A stretch of DNA of 64,000 nucleotides from Streptomyces hiroshimensis (GTDB lineage Bacteria; Actinomycetota; Actinomycetes; Streptomycetales; Streptomycetaceae). The translations under genes were made by a program, and so were the position numbers. The stretch lies in the NCBI RefSeq assembly GCF_014650335.1, contig NZ_BMUT01000007.1, positions 253,864 to 317,863 on the forward strand. The letters run 5' to 3'. Positions 25,668 to 33,446 of the stretch are shown here, one piece after another. Under the pieces are notes generated by a model. That model searched no databases. It had not been told where the DNA came from and saw nothing but the letters and a program-made list of their open reading frames with translations. The number at the start of each line of letters is the position of its first letter. Position 1 is the stretch's first letter.

Positions 25668-26678
25668 TCATGCGGCCGGTGCCCGCATGCCGGGGTGGTG
25701 GGCCGCGACGACCTCGGGAAAGGCCCGCAGCATTCCCTTCATGACGTTTTCGCCGTAGCCGGCGAACAGCGGGTTGGCGGGGTCGTCCTCGACTCCGCCG
25801 GCCGCGCTGACGTAGGGGCTCGGCAGCGGCCGCATGGCGGCGTGCAGCTGCGGGTTGTAGAAGAACGGCGCGGAGTAGCGGTCGACGCCGGGGGCGGGCC
25901 GGCGCACGCGGTGGGTGGTGGCCCGCAGGTAGCCGCGGGTGGCGACCTCCAGGAGCTCGCCGAGGTTCACCACGAACGCTCCCGGGACGACGGGGACGTC
26001 CACGAACCGGCCGTCGCCGACGTCGACCTGCAGTCCGCCCTTGTCGTCCTGGAGCAGCAGGGTGAGCAGGCCGTAGTCCTTGTGGACGCCCACTCCCTGC
26101 TCCTCCTCGCCCGCCGCGGAGGCCGCCGGCCCCGGGTAGTGCAGGAGCTTGAAGTGCACGTGCGGGCTCGGGGCCACGACGTCGTCGAGGAAGTCCGCGG
26201 GCGTGTCCAGCGCCTCCAGGATGAGCCGGAGCAGCCGGTGCGAGACCCCGGTCAGCCGGTCCGTCCACTCCAGCACCGCGGGGCGCAGGCCCGGCAGCGC
26301 GGACGGCCACTGGTTGGGCCCGGCGAGCCACAGGTAGGAGGGGTCGCCCGGGCCGGGGCGCAGGGCCGGGCACTCCGGTCCCACGTCCAGCTGCCGGCGC
26401 TGGTCCGGCAGGCCCTGTGTCCGTTCGCGGCCGAGCTCCGAGTACCCGCGGAAGTAGGGCGACTTGAGGATGCTGAGCTCGTCCCGCTCGGATTCGGGCA
26501 GGGCGAAGAACTCGCGGGCGAGTCCGAGCAGGGCGTCGGCGCCCTCGACGCCGTGGCCCACGAGCTGGAAGAAGCCGATGTCGTGGACGGCCGCCCGCAG
26601 GGCGTCCAGGAATGCGGCGCGGGATTGCGCACTCCGTTCGGCGTCGCGCAGGTCGAGCACGGGGAAGATCTCTGGCAA
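25668..26678 (-). CDS. isopenicillin-N-synthase-like Fe(II) oxygenase
   Basis: 336 residues. DIGFFQLVGHGVE near residue 35 and YFRGYSELGRERT are typical of the DIOX_N/IPNS-like superfamily. Iron ligands: His and Asp in GVGVHKDYGLLTLLLQDD, second His in RATTHRVRRP, and RYSAPFF giving the RxS 2-oxoglutarate motif. It likely hydroxylates or desaturates a small substrate. Start is TTG 26678 with AAGGA just upstream. It lies between folE and the ATP-grasp gene in the deazapurine operon. Confidence 0.83.
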   Translation of the reverse strand: MPEIFPVLDLRDAERSAQSRAAFLDALRAAVHDIGFFQLVGHGVEGADALLGLAREFFALPESERDELSILKSPYFRGYSELGRERTQGLPDQRRQLDVGPECPALRPGPGDPSYLWLAGPNQWPSALPGLRPAVLEWTDRLTGVSHRLLRLILEALDTPADFLDDVVAPSPHVHFKLLHYPGPAASAAGEEEQGVGVHKDYGLLTLLLQDDKGGLQVDVGDGRFVDVPVVPGAFVVNLGELLEVATRGYLRATTHRVRRPAPGVDRYSAPFFYNPQLHAAMRPLPSPYVSAAGGVEDDPANPLFAGYGENVMKGMLRAFPEVVAAHHPGMRAPAA

Positions 26679-26723
26679 GGCGTGTCCTTCGTCGGTGGGT
26701 GGGGCTGTCTGCGGGTGCTCCCG

Positions 26724-26764
26724 CCTTCCGGTGTCAGGCGGTGCCCTGGCTTCCGGTCAGGCGG
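26724..26764. repeat. direct repeat at the folE stop codon
   Basis: CCTTCCGGTGTCAGGCGG (26724-26741) and GCTTCCGGTCAGGCGG (26749-26764) repeat the sequence around the TGA stop of folE on the minus strand. Both copies contain the stop triplet. Confidence 0.55.
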
Positions 26765-27353
26765 AGCCCCGGACGAAGGTCAGCAGTTCGGAGCGTGCGG
26801 GGCTGTCCTCCGCGAAGGCTCCGTGGAAGGAGGTCGAGGTCATCCGGGCACTGGTCCTGATCCCGCGCATGGTCATGCACAGGTGCTCGCCCTGGCCGAT
26901 GACGGCGACGTCCTGCGCTCCGGTGATGCGCATGATGTCGTGCGCGACGTCCGAGACGAGGCGCTCCTGGACCTGCAGCTTGTGGGCGTGCTGGTGGGCG
27001 ATCCGGGCGAACTTCGACAGCCCGAGCAGTTGCTCGGCGGACCGGTAGGCGATGGTGAGGGAGCAGTTGAAGGGGAGCAGGTGGTGCTCGCACAGCGACC
27101 ACACCTCGATCCCCGAGACCAGCACCATCTGCCCCGAGGAGGTCGTCTCGAAGAGGGTCTCGATGGTGCCCGGGTCGTAGTTGGTGAACTCCCGCCACCA
27201 GCGGGCGTAGCGCGCCGGGGTGTCCTTCAGGCCGTCCCGCGTCGGGTCCTCGCCGATCTCCAGGAGGAGCCGGCGCGCGAGGCGCTCCAGGGGATCCGCG
27301 TCGGTCTCGCCGACGATGCCCCGCAGCTCGGCGTCCATCTCTGTGTTGAGCAT
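26757..27353 (-). CDS. folE: GTP cyclohydrolase I
   Basis: 198 residues. SLCEHHLLPF carries the zinc Cys and His; HQHAHKLQVQERLV, GEHLCMTMRG and SARMTSTSFHG are the conserved active-site segments. It converts GTP to 7,8-dihydroneopterin triphosphate, the first step to both folate and preQ0. Placement three bases after queE in an operon with queD and queC points to the 7-deazapurine role, as a dedicated copy. Confidence 0.95.
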   Translation of the reverse strand: MLNTEMDAELRGIVGETDADPLERLARRLLLEIGEDPTRDGLKDTPARYARWWREFTNYDPGTIETLFETTSSGQMVLVSGIEVWSLCEHHLLPFNCSLTIAYRSAEQLLGLSKFARIAHQHAHKLQVQERLVSDVAHDIMRITGAQDVAVIGQGEHLCMTMRGIRTSARMTSTSFHGAFAEDSPARSELLTFVRGSA

Positions 27354-27356
27354 CGC

Positions 27357-28088
27357 TCAGACACCTCTCTTGTGTCCCCAGACCAGGGTGTGCAGCCTGG
27401 TCGTGATGTTCCAGCCGCGGTCGATGACCTCGGATACGAGTACGTCCATGTGCTTGCCGATCGCCTCGCTGCTCTGCCCCTCGGGCATGATCCAGACCGA
27501 TCGGATGCCGTACTCCCCGACGAGGCCGGCGACCTCGTCGAGATCGCTCGTCCCCCGGCAGACGAACTTGAAGGTGCTGGAGGGAAGCCCCGCCAGCCTG
27601 TGCAGGGCGGCCGGCACGATGCGCCGCCCGACCGGGTCTCCCGCGTGCGAGAGCTTCGGCGAGACGTTGAAGCGCACGCCGGCCGCGATCAGGTCCTCGT
27701 CGGGCTCCCTGGTGCCGTTCGTCTCGATCTCGATCTCGACGCCACGGCCGGTCAGTTCGCCGACGAGCGGTACCAGCCGCTTCTGCTGGTTCAAGGGCTC
27801 GCCGCCCGAGATCACCACCATGCCGGTGCCGAAGGCGAGCAGCTTTTCCGCGACTTCGCCGACGGGCATGAGATGGAGCTCGGCCTTGGGATCGAACGCG
27901 GTCGCCGCGTCGCTCTCCCCCGCCCAGTCCCAGGTGTACGGGGTGTCGCACCAGTGGCACGAGAGGTTGCAGCCTCCCAGCCGCAGGAAGGCGCACCGGC
28001 GGCCGATGGACCGGCCTTCGCCCTGGAAGGCCGCTAGGTGGGGCCGAAGATCTCGTTGACGACGAGTTCCGGTTCCACAGGGCACCAC
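27357..28088 (-). CDS. queE: 7-carboxy-7-deazaguanine synthase, N-terminus frameshifted
   Basis: 243 residues as an open frame. Radical SAM motif CNLSCHWC, then SGGEPL, IEIETNGT and FNVSPKLSHAGD are QueE signatures; the enzyme converts carboxytetrahydropterin to 7-carboxy-7-deazaguanine. The family N-terminus VVNEIFGPT is present but in another frame: from GTG 28078, nine bases after AAGGAGG, it reads MEPELVVNEIFGPT and hits TAG at 28034-28036. The body frame resumes at FQGEGRS after eight extra bases (TAGCGGCC, 28029-28036). The long frame from GTG 28088 has an unrelated N-terminus and a ribosome site only two bases away. So this is a frameshifted gene, an error, or an enzyme with a new start. 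Confidence 0.85.
   Translation of the reverse strand: MVPCGTGTRRQRDLRPHLAAFQGEGRSIGRRCAFLRLGGCNLSCHWCDTPYTWDWAGESDAATAFDPKAELHLMPVGEVAEKLLAFGTGMVVISGGEPLNQQKRLVPLVGELTGRGVEIEIETNGTREPDEDLIAAGVRFNVSPKLSHAGDPVGRRIVPAALHRLAGLPSSTFKFVCRGTSDLDEVAGLVGEYGIRSVWIMPEGQSSEAIGKHMDVLVSEVIDRGWNITTRLHTLVWGHKRGV
28029..28036 (-). other. frame break in queE (eight extra bases)
   Basis: On the minus strand, codons for GPT are followed by TAGCGGCC and then codons for FQGEG. Removing the eight bases would restore the usual GPTxQGEG junction in one frame. The insertion itself supplies the stop codon. Confidence 0.65.
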
Positions 28089-28099
28089 CTCCTTTTCTT

Positions 28100-28145
28100 G
28101 TCGGGACTCTTCTGGTCAGGCCCTTCTGGTCGGGCCCTTCAGCGG
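28100..28145. repeat. tandem repeat between queE and queD
   Basis: Two copies of a 14-base unit, CTTCTGGTC(A/G)GGCC, follow each other in the queD-queE gap, and a related GGTCAGGGCC occurs at the queD stop. Together with the RBS (AAGGAGG near 28088-28094 on minus) this fills the 67-base gap. Confidence 0.5.
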
Positions 28146-28155
28146 TGAGCCGGGG

Positions 28156-28521
28156 TCAGGGCCGGTACTCGGCCCAGGTCTTCGGCGTCTCGGAGACGCG
28201 TACGGCCGTCAGCTCCGGGTAGACCGTGAACCACTGTTCGTAGATCCACACCGCGAGGTTCTCGGCCGAGGGGTTCTGCTCCTTGACCACGTCGTTCAGG
28301 TGCCGGTGGTCGAGCAGCTCGTCGATCCACTTCTTGAGCTCGGAGAGCTCCCCGTAGTCCCGGACGAAGCCGGGCGGGGTGAGCCGGTCGCGTCCGGCGC
28401 TCAGCTCGACCTCGACGACGTAGTTGTGGCCGTGAAGGCGGCCGCACTGGTGGCCTTCGGGCAGTCCGGCCAGCTGATGGCTCGCCGAGAAGGCGAACTG
28501 CTTGGTGATGCGCAGGGTCAT
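28156..28521 (-). CDS. queD: 6-carboxytetrahydropterin synthase
   Basis: 121 residues. Zinc-binding FSASHQL and GRLHGHNY, the catalytic Cys in HQCGRL, DHRHLND, SAENLAVWIYEQW and RVSETP are the QueD/PTPS signatures. It converts dihydroneopterin triphosphate to 6-carboxy-5,6,7,8-tetrahydropterin, second step of 7-deazaguanine formation. The ATG at 28521 overlaps the queC stop (ATGA). Confidence 0.95.
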   Translation of the reverse strand: MTLRITKQFAFSASHQLAGLPEGHQCGRLHGHNYVVEVELSAGRDRLTPPGFVRDYGELSELKKWIDELLDHRHLNDVVKEQNPSAENLAVWIYEQWFTVYPELTAVRVSETPKTWAEYRP

Positions 28522-29198
28522 GATCCACCGTCCTGATAAATCGTGGGGTCTTGTACTCCGGCGTCGCGGAAGGCTTCCTGCCGTTCCCAGCAGGGTGCGC
28601 AGCGGCCGCAGTGGGTCTCCTCGCCGCGGAAGCAGGTCCACGTCCGGGTCCACGGCACGCCGAGCCGCTCGCCCAGCAGGACGACGCCGCTCTTCTCCAT
28701 CCCGGACAGGGGCGCCAGCAGGTCGAGGTCCGGGTGGGCGTATCCGCGGGTCGCGATCCTCTCCATGGCGATGAAGGATTCGAGGAACGCGGGGGTGCTG
28801 TCGGGAACCGAGGTGACGTCGCCCGCTATGACGCCGATGGCGACGGCCTCGGCCTTCTCCACGACGGCGATCGCGAAGGCGACGGCGAGGAGCAGGGCAT
28901 TGCGGTTCGGAACGATGTTCGGGCTCTCCCCGTAACCGCTCCAGGTCTGCTCGGGCACGTCGACCGAGGGGTCGGTGAGGGAGGAGCCGCGGAACATGGC
29001 GCCGACGGCGCGCAGGTCGGCGACCTGGTGAACGGCGCCGAGCCGCTCGGCCGCGGCGGCCGCGAAGTCGTGCTCCTTGCGGTGCCGCTGGCCGTAGTCG
29101 ACCGACAGCAGGTGTACGTCGTTGCCCTGCTCCTTGAGCTGGTGGGCCATGGTCACGGAGTCCATGCCCCCGGAGACGATGGCGATGATCTTCGACAA
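28518..29198 (-). CDS. queC: 7-cyano-7-deazaguanine (preQ0) synthase
   Basis: 226 residues. PP-loop SGGMDSVTMA near residue 9, VDYGQRH, SPNIVPNRN, and a C-terminal zinc site CFRGEETHCGRCAPCW. QueC uses ATP to turn 7-carboxy-7-deazaguanine into the amide and then the nitrile preQ0. All signature residues are present, so nitrile formation is likely intact. ATG at 29198; next upstream gene is the double ATP-grasp protein, 64 bases away. Confidence 0.95.
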   Translation of the reverse strand: MSKIIAIVSGGMDSVTMAHQLKEQGNDVHLLSVDYGQRHRKEHDFAAAAAERLGAVHQVADLRAVGAMFRGSSLTDPSVDVPEQTWSGYGESPNIVPNRNALLLAVAFAIAVVEKAEAVAIGVIAGDVTSVPDSTPAFLESFIAMERIATRGYAHPDLDLLAPLSGMEKSGVVLLGERLGVPWTRTWTCFRGEETHCGRCAPCWERQEAFRDAGVQDPTIYQDGGS

Positions 29199-29262
29199 TG
29201 GGTGTCCTTGCTGAGGGGTGGGTGCCGGCCGGTGCCGGCGGGTGGGCCCGGCGACGGCGTCG

Positions 29263-31776
29263 TCAGGCGAGCGGGGTGCCGTGGACGGTCACGGCCGCGG
29301 CCGCCTCGTCCAGCGCTGCCGCGCAGCTCTGCTCCGTCCCGGCCACCGCGATGACGAAGGCGTAGCGGGAGCGGACGGGGTCCTTGGGCGGCAGCCGGAG
29401 TTCCTTGCCCGGGCCCGCCAGGACCTGGACGTCGTGGGTAGCGTCCGGGAGCCGGTCGCGGTCGACCTCGACGGACGCGGTCGTCAGGTCCCGGTCGGGG
29501 TAGAGGAAGCGGATGGCGGCGACGGCCGACCGCGTGGGTTCGGTGTCCGGCACCGCGCCGACGGCCAGGTCGGCCGCGATCAGGCCGATGTCCACGCCGG
29601 TGGCGAGCCCGCCCAGGTAGGGGATGCGGTCTCCGCCGACCCGGGCGTTGATCTCCACGACGCGCGGTCCGTCGCCGGTCAGCCGCAGCTCCGTGTGGGT
29701 GACGGTATCGGTGAGCCCGAGCGCGGTGTGCGCGTCCTGGAGGACCTTCAGCAGGCGGGGGTCGTCCAGGAGCGGGTCCCCGGCCAGGACCAGGTGGCCG
29801 GTCTCCTCGAAGCCGGGGGCGTATCCGAGCGACTTGCGGGCCACGAACAGGGCGGTGACGCGGCCGTCGCGGCACACGGCCTCCACGCTGATCTCCGGGC
29901 CGTCGAGGAACTCCTCGATCAGGATCGGGCGCTCGTACGTGGCGACCTCGTCGAACCAGATCCGGCCGGCCTCCTCGAAGGCCTCCTCCAGCTGCTCCGG
30001 ACCGGCCGCGAAGGTCACGCCGCAGCTGGCCGAGAGGGCGCGCGGTTTGACGACCACCGGATAGCCGATCCGGTCGGCGGCCTCCCGGGCCTCTTCGAGG
30101 CCGGCGACGGCGATCGACTCGGCCTGCGGGACCCCGGCGCGCCTCAGCGCCTCGCGCCCGGCGTACTTGTCGCGGCAGGCGCGGACCGCCTCGGGCGGGC
30201 TGGTGCGCAGGCCCAGCGCGGTGGCCAGCCCGGCGGCGGCCTCCACCCGCGTCTCCTCGTAGGTCAGCACCCCGGAGAACTCCTCCGAAGCGGAAGCGGA
30301 AGCCGAAGCCGAACCGGCCCGGGCGAGGGCCGTCATCGCTTCGACGTCCAGCGTGTCCACCACGCCGTGGCCCTCGATGTAGGGGAGCTCCCAGGTCGGA
30401 GGCTCCGGGCAGAACAGGTGCACCCGGTACCTGGTCGCCATCGACCGGAGCATGTACTCGCGCCAGACCTGCCCGCCGCTGCCGATCAGCAGCAACAGCG
30501 GCCTTTCGGCGGCGTCCACGGCGGGCGTGGTGTCCGCGGCGTCGGCGAGCTCCACGGCGAACTGCGCGACGGACTCCTTCGCCCGGGCCAGGGCGGTGTC
30601 CGCGTCGGCTCCGGTGGCGAAGGCGAAGCCCGCCCGGTCCTCCGAAGTCCGGACCGGAGGAATCACATCGCCCACCGCCGCCGTGAGGACGGCGTCCTCC
30701 ACTCCCTCGCAGGCCAGAGCCTCCGCCACGCCGCCGACGGCCGTCACCCGGCCCTCCGGAGGCGTGCAGAACCAGATGGCCGCGGCGCCGGCGAACGGCT
30801 CCCGCACCATGTCCACCGGCTCCCCCGACAGCCACGAGAACGTGAGCTGGTGGATGTCGAAGCCCGTGGCGAGCCGGACGAGCTCGACGATCGCGTCGCC
30901 TCCCGGGCGGGTGTGCGTCTCGATGAGACGGGGCCCCCGTGCGGTGAGGATCATCTCGGTGTGTCCCGGGCCCTCCTGCACGCCGAGGGCGGTCAGCACC
31001 GCCTTCGTCTCGTCGGCGAGCGCGGCACGTTCCGCGGGCGTGATGCGCGCGGGCACCACATGGCCGATCTCGACGCGGTTGTCGTTCGTGAACTTCTCGG
31101 TGACGGCCAGGAGGTGGTGCTCGCCGGCGGTGCTGTGGGTCTCGACGCTGAATTCCCGGCCCACGAGGAACTCTTCGACCACCCACGAGGCCGCGCCCTC
31201 CCCGTCGCCAATGCCTTCCCTGTCGCCGGTGCCGCTGAAGTCCAGCTCCTCCGCCGCGCTTTCGAGCTCCGGCGGGTCGCCGATGACGTGGATGCCGCTG
31301 CTCCCGCTCCCCCGGGCCGGCTTGAGGATCACCGGGAATCCGTGGGCCGCGGCGAATTCCCGGAGGTCGTCCCGGTTCCGCACCGTCGCGGCGGCGACCT
31401 GCCGCACGACCGTGCCCCGCAGGACGTCGCGCATGAGCGCCTTGTCGTTGACGGCCGAGATCGTCCGCAGGGCGTTCGCGCCGAGCCCGAGTACGTGGTT
31501 GATCTGCGCGACAGCCTGGAGGTACGTGTCCCCCGCTGTCAGGGCCAGGTCGAACGGCGCCGCCTCATGCAGCGCGATCGCGGCACGGACGGCCTGCTCG
31601 GGCGTGAGCCCGGGCACCGCGGTCACGGCATCGGCCAGATCGTGGTGGCGCTGGGTCACCGAGGACTCCGGGCCCATGTAGGTGATGTGCAGGCCCGCGT
31701 TCCGGGCCGCCTCCAGCACCTCCGTGCGCATGCCCCCGATGATCAGGACGCTTTTGACGACAGAATTCCGTATCAC
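29263..31776 (-). CDS. fused double ATP-grasp ligase
   Basis: 837 residues holding two complete ATP-grasp modules. Module 1 (about 8-420): FPVILKPARGSGSSGIHVI, EEFLVGREFSVETHS, HTEMILTARGPRLIETHTRP. Module 2 (about 425-837): YPVVVKPRALSASCGVTF, EEFLDGPEISVEAV, HTELRLTGDGPRVVEINARV. A Ser-Ala repeat joins strands near residue 495. Each half also has its own pre-ATP-grasp Rossmann region, so the protein probably carries out two ligations, or one half is regulatory as in carbamoyl-phosphate synthetase. It sits second in the deazapurine operon and its GTG overlaps the Rieske stop (GTGA). Likely role: amide or peptide bond formation on the deazapurine carboxylate or an amino acid. Confidence 0.85.
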   Translation of the reverse strand: MIRNSVVKSVLIIGGMRTEVLEAARNAGLHITYMGPESSVTQRHHDLADAVTAVPGLTPEQAVRAAIALHEAAPFDLALTAGDTYLQAVAQINHVLGLGANALRTISAVNDKALMRDVLRGTVVRQVAAATVRNRDDLREFAAAHGFPVILKPARGSGSSGIHVIGDPPELESAAEELDFSGTGDREGIGDGEGAASWVVEEFLVGREFSVETHSTAGEHHLLAVTEKFTNDNRVEIGHVVPARITPAERAALADETKAVLTALGVQEGPGHTEMILTARGPRLIETHTRPGGDAIVELVRLATGFDIHQLTFSWLSGEPVDMVREPFAGAAAIWFCTPPEGRVTAVGGVAEALACEGVEDAVLTAAVGDVIPPVRTSEDRAGFAFATGADADTALARAKESVAQFAVELADAADTTPAVDAAERPLLLLIGSGGQVWREYMLRSMATRYRVHLFCPEPPTWELPYIEGHGVVDTLDVEAMTALARAGSASASASASEEFSGVLTYEETRVEAAAGLATALGLRTSPPEAVRACRDKYAGREALRRAGVPQAESIAVAGLEEAREAADRIGYPVVVKPRALSASCGVTFAAGPEQLEEAFEEAGRIWFDEVATYERPILIEEFLDGPEISVEAVCRDGRVTALFVARKSLGYAPGFEETGHLVLAGDPLLDDPRLLKVLQDAHTALGLTDTVTHTELRLTGDGPRVVEINARVGGDRIPYLGGLATGVDIGLIAADLAVGAVPDTEPTRSAVAAIRFLYPDRDLTTASVEVDRDRLPDATHDVQVLAGPGKELRLPPKDPVRSRYAFVIAVAGTEQSCAAALDEAAAAVTVHGTPLA

Positions 31777-33077
31777 TCCGCGATACCTGCGATCTCTTCG
31801 TACTTCGCCTGGAGGTGCTCCGGGCGGCCGGCCTGGACGGAGTGGAATCCACCGATCCCGAACAGCCCGCTGCGCTTGCGGGCGGCGAGCTTCTCCTCGA
31901 AGACGGCGCGAGGCATTCCTTCGGTGTAGTAGGACTTGCTGTGGATCGGCAGCTGGATCCTCACGTTGGCCTCGGGGTCGCGCACCGTTCCCGGCGGGTC
32001 CTCGCCCCTGGCGACCTGCTCCATCGCCTCGAAGTACCGGCGGCGCAGCATGGTGATGCCCGCGTCGCTGCGCCCCAGCTGCTCACGGGTCCGGTCCGTG
32101 ACGGCTCCCTGGCCCGCCCAGGTCGCGAAGTCCTGGTTCAGGGTGTGCGACATGATGACGTCACCGGTCGCCGGGTCGGTGTAGGGGCCGTACCAGTACG
32201 GGACCGTGTCGGAGCCCTGCTCGCCGGTGGGCGCGTCGTCCGGGAGCACGGAGTACTGCCAGGTGATGTTGAGGGTGCGGCGCTCGTCCACCGGCACGCG
32301 GAACTCGATCGTGCTGCCGGAGACGAGGGTGTACGGCCACAGGCAGAGGATTCCTCCGTCGGCCACGTTGCTGGTGCGTGCGTACTCGCCCTTCGGGGCG
32401 TTGACCGTGTCGACCACCCGGCCGTTGACGAATCCGTACGCGAACTCCAGGAATTCGATGTCCAGATGGGTCGCGACGTAGTCACGGGCGTCGGGATTGC
32501 CGCGCACCACGTTGCCGTTCGAATGCAGCCATTCGAAGTGGACCGGGTCGACGCCGTTCTCGTGGCACTGGAACCAGTTGCACGGGAGTTCCGTCATGAT
32601 GACCTCGACGAAGCCGTGGCTCCAGCTGAAGGGTTCGAAGTCCGGCAGCAGCGGCGCGGGGTCCGGGCCCAGATAGGCCCAGACGAGACCGCCGAGGGTC
32701 GCGGTGGGGTACGAGGCCGTGCGGACCTTGTCGCGAAACCCTCCGGACGGGCCCGCCTCCTCGAACGGCTGGCTGACGCAGCGGCCGCTCGCGTCGAACG
32801 CCCATCCGTGGTAGGCGCAGCGCAGGGCGTCGCCGTCGACCCAGCCGAGGGCGAGGTCGGCACGCCGGTGGGGACAGTGGCGGGAGATCAGGCCGTGGCC
32901 GCCGTCCTGCTTGCGGAACAACAGGAGGTCCTCGCCCAGCAGCTTGACCGGCTTGACCCGCCGTTCGCGCAGCTCCATGGCCGGGGCGACCGGGTGCCAA
33001 TACCTGCGCAGCAGTTCACCCATGGGCGTGCCGGGGCCCACTTCCGTCAAGGTCCGGTTCTTCTCCGCTGACAGCAC
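31773..33077 (-). CDS. Rieske non-heme iron oxygenase, alpha subunit
   Basis: 434 residues. Rieske centre: CPH near residue 68 and CAYHGW near residue 88 (C-x-H ... C-x2-H). The catalytic iron site is in NGVDPVHFEWLHSNG, with the His-x4-His pair and a preceding Asp bridge. A C-terminal starred-START-like domain follows. Start GTG 33077 with AGGA six bases upstream. It is the first gene of the operon. It needs a reductase, not encoded nearby. It probably hydroxylates, demethylates or desaturates the deazapurine product or a side chain. Confidence 0.9.
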   Translation of the reverse strand: MLSAEKNRTLTEVGPGTPMGELLRRYWHPVAPAMELRERRVKPVKLLGEDLLLFRKQDGGHGLISRHCPHRRADLALGWVDGDALRCAYHGWAFDASGRCVSQPFEEAGPSGGFRDKVRTASYPTATLGGLVWAYLGPDPAPLLPDFEPFSWSHGFVEVIMTELPCNWFQCHENGVDPVHFEWLHSNGNVVRGNPDARDYVATHLDIEFLEFAYGFVNGRVVDTVNAPKGEYARTSNVADGGILCLWPYTLVSGSTIEFRVPVDERRTLNITWQYSVLPDDAPTGEQGSDTVPYWYGPYTDPATGDVIMSHTLNQDFATWAGQGAVTDRTREQLGRSDAGITMLRRRYFEAMEQVARGEDPPGTVRDPEANVRIQLPIHSKSYYTEGMPRAVFEEKLAARKRSGLFGIGGFHSVQAGRPEHLQAKYEEIAGIAE

Positions 33078-33446
33078 TGTGATCCTGTCTTTCGCGCCGT
33101 GAAAACGAATGGGGAAAGGAGCATGGAAAGGAGGGGAAAGGGGGAATCAGGGGGGGGTGGAAAGGGGGTTGGGAAGGGGATTGGGAAAGAGGTGGCCGGA
33201 AAGGACCGTGGAAGCGAATTCCGTTCTTTCCTGTGGACAGCCTGTGGCGCGACGCCACCGGTGTTCAAGGTGTTGCCTGTTGTCCGAGCGGTTGGGCAAC
33301 GGCTGACAACGGCGGCACCGGAGCGGGTGCCCCGGGCCGGAACACGCCTCTCACCTGCACGGACACGGTCGGCTGAGCTGACGTAGGGTGAGAAACGGGG
33401 CGGCGCGCACGGCAGGGCGGCCGACAGGAGTGCCGGGGGGAAACGG
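33078..33446. promoter_or_regulatory. 369-bp divergent regulatory region
   Basis: No gene. It separates the Rieske-led operon (minus) from its likely regulator (plus). From left to right: a G-rich purine tract (33111-33190), palindrome GTGGCG-CGA-CGCCAC (33244-33258), and nested repeats GTTGTC (33279-33284) / GACAAC (33305-33310) enclosing GTTGGGCAAC (33291-33300). These are good places for operators. Confidence 0.6.
33111..33190 (+). repeat. G-rich tract, potential G-quadruplex
   Basis: Runs of G at 33111-33114, 33133-33136, 33140-33144, 33150-33157, 33164-33168, 33171-33173, 33176-33179 and 33183-33185 are separated by short A/T-rich linkers. The spacing meets the usual quadruplex pattern of four or more G-runs with short loops. 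The minus-strand transcript of the operon would carry a C/U-rich leader here. Confidence 0.6.

Noticed and set aside
24324-31929. Very long open frames on the + strand opposite the deazapurine operon
   Set aside because: They mirror the GC-rich third positions of the real minus-strand genes, have odd Val/Gly/Asp/Arg composition and no domain signatures.
22301-33077. DNA 7-deazaguanine modification (dpd) or tRNA queuosine locus
   Set aside because: No dpdA/TGT-like, DpdB-type, queF or queG gene is present, while ligases, oxygenases and an exporter are.
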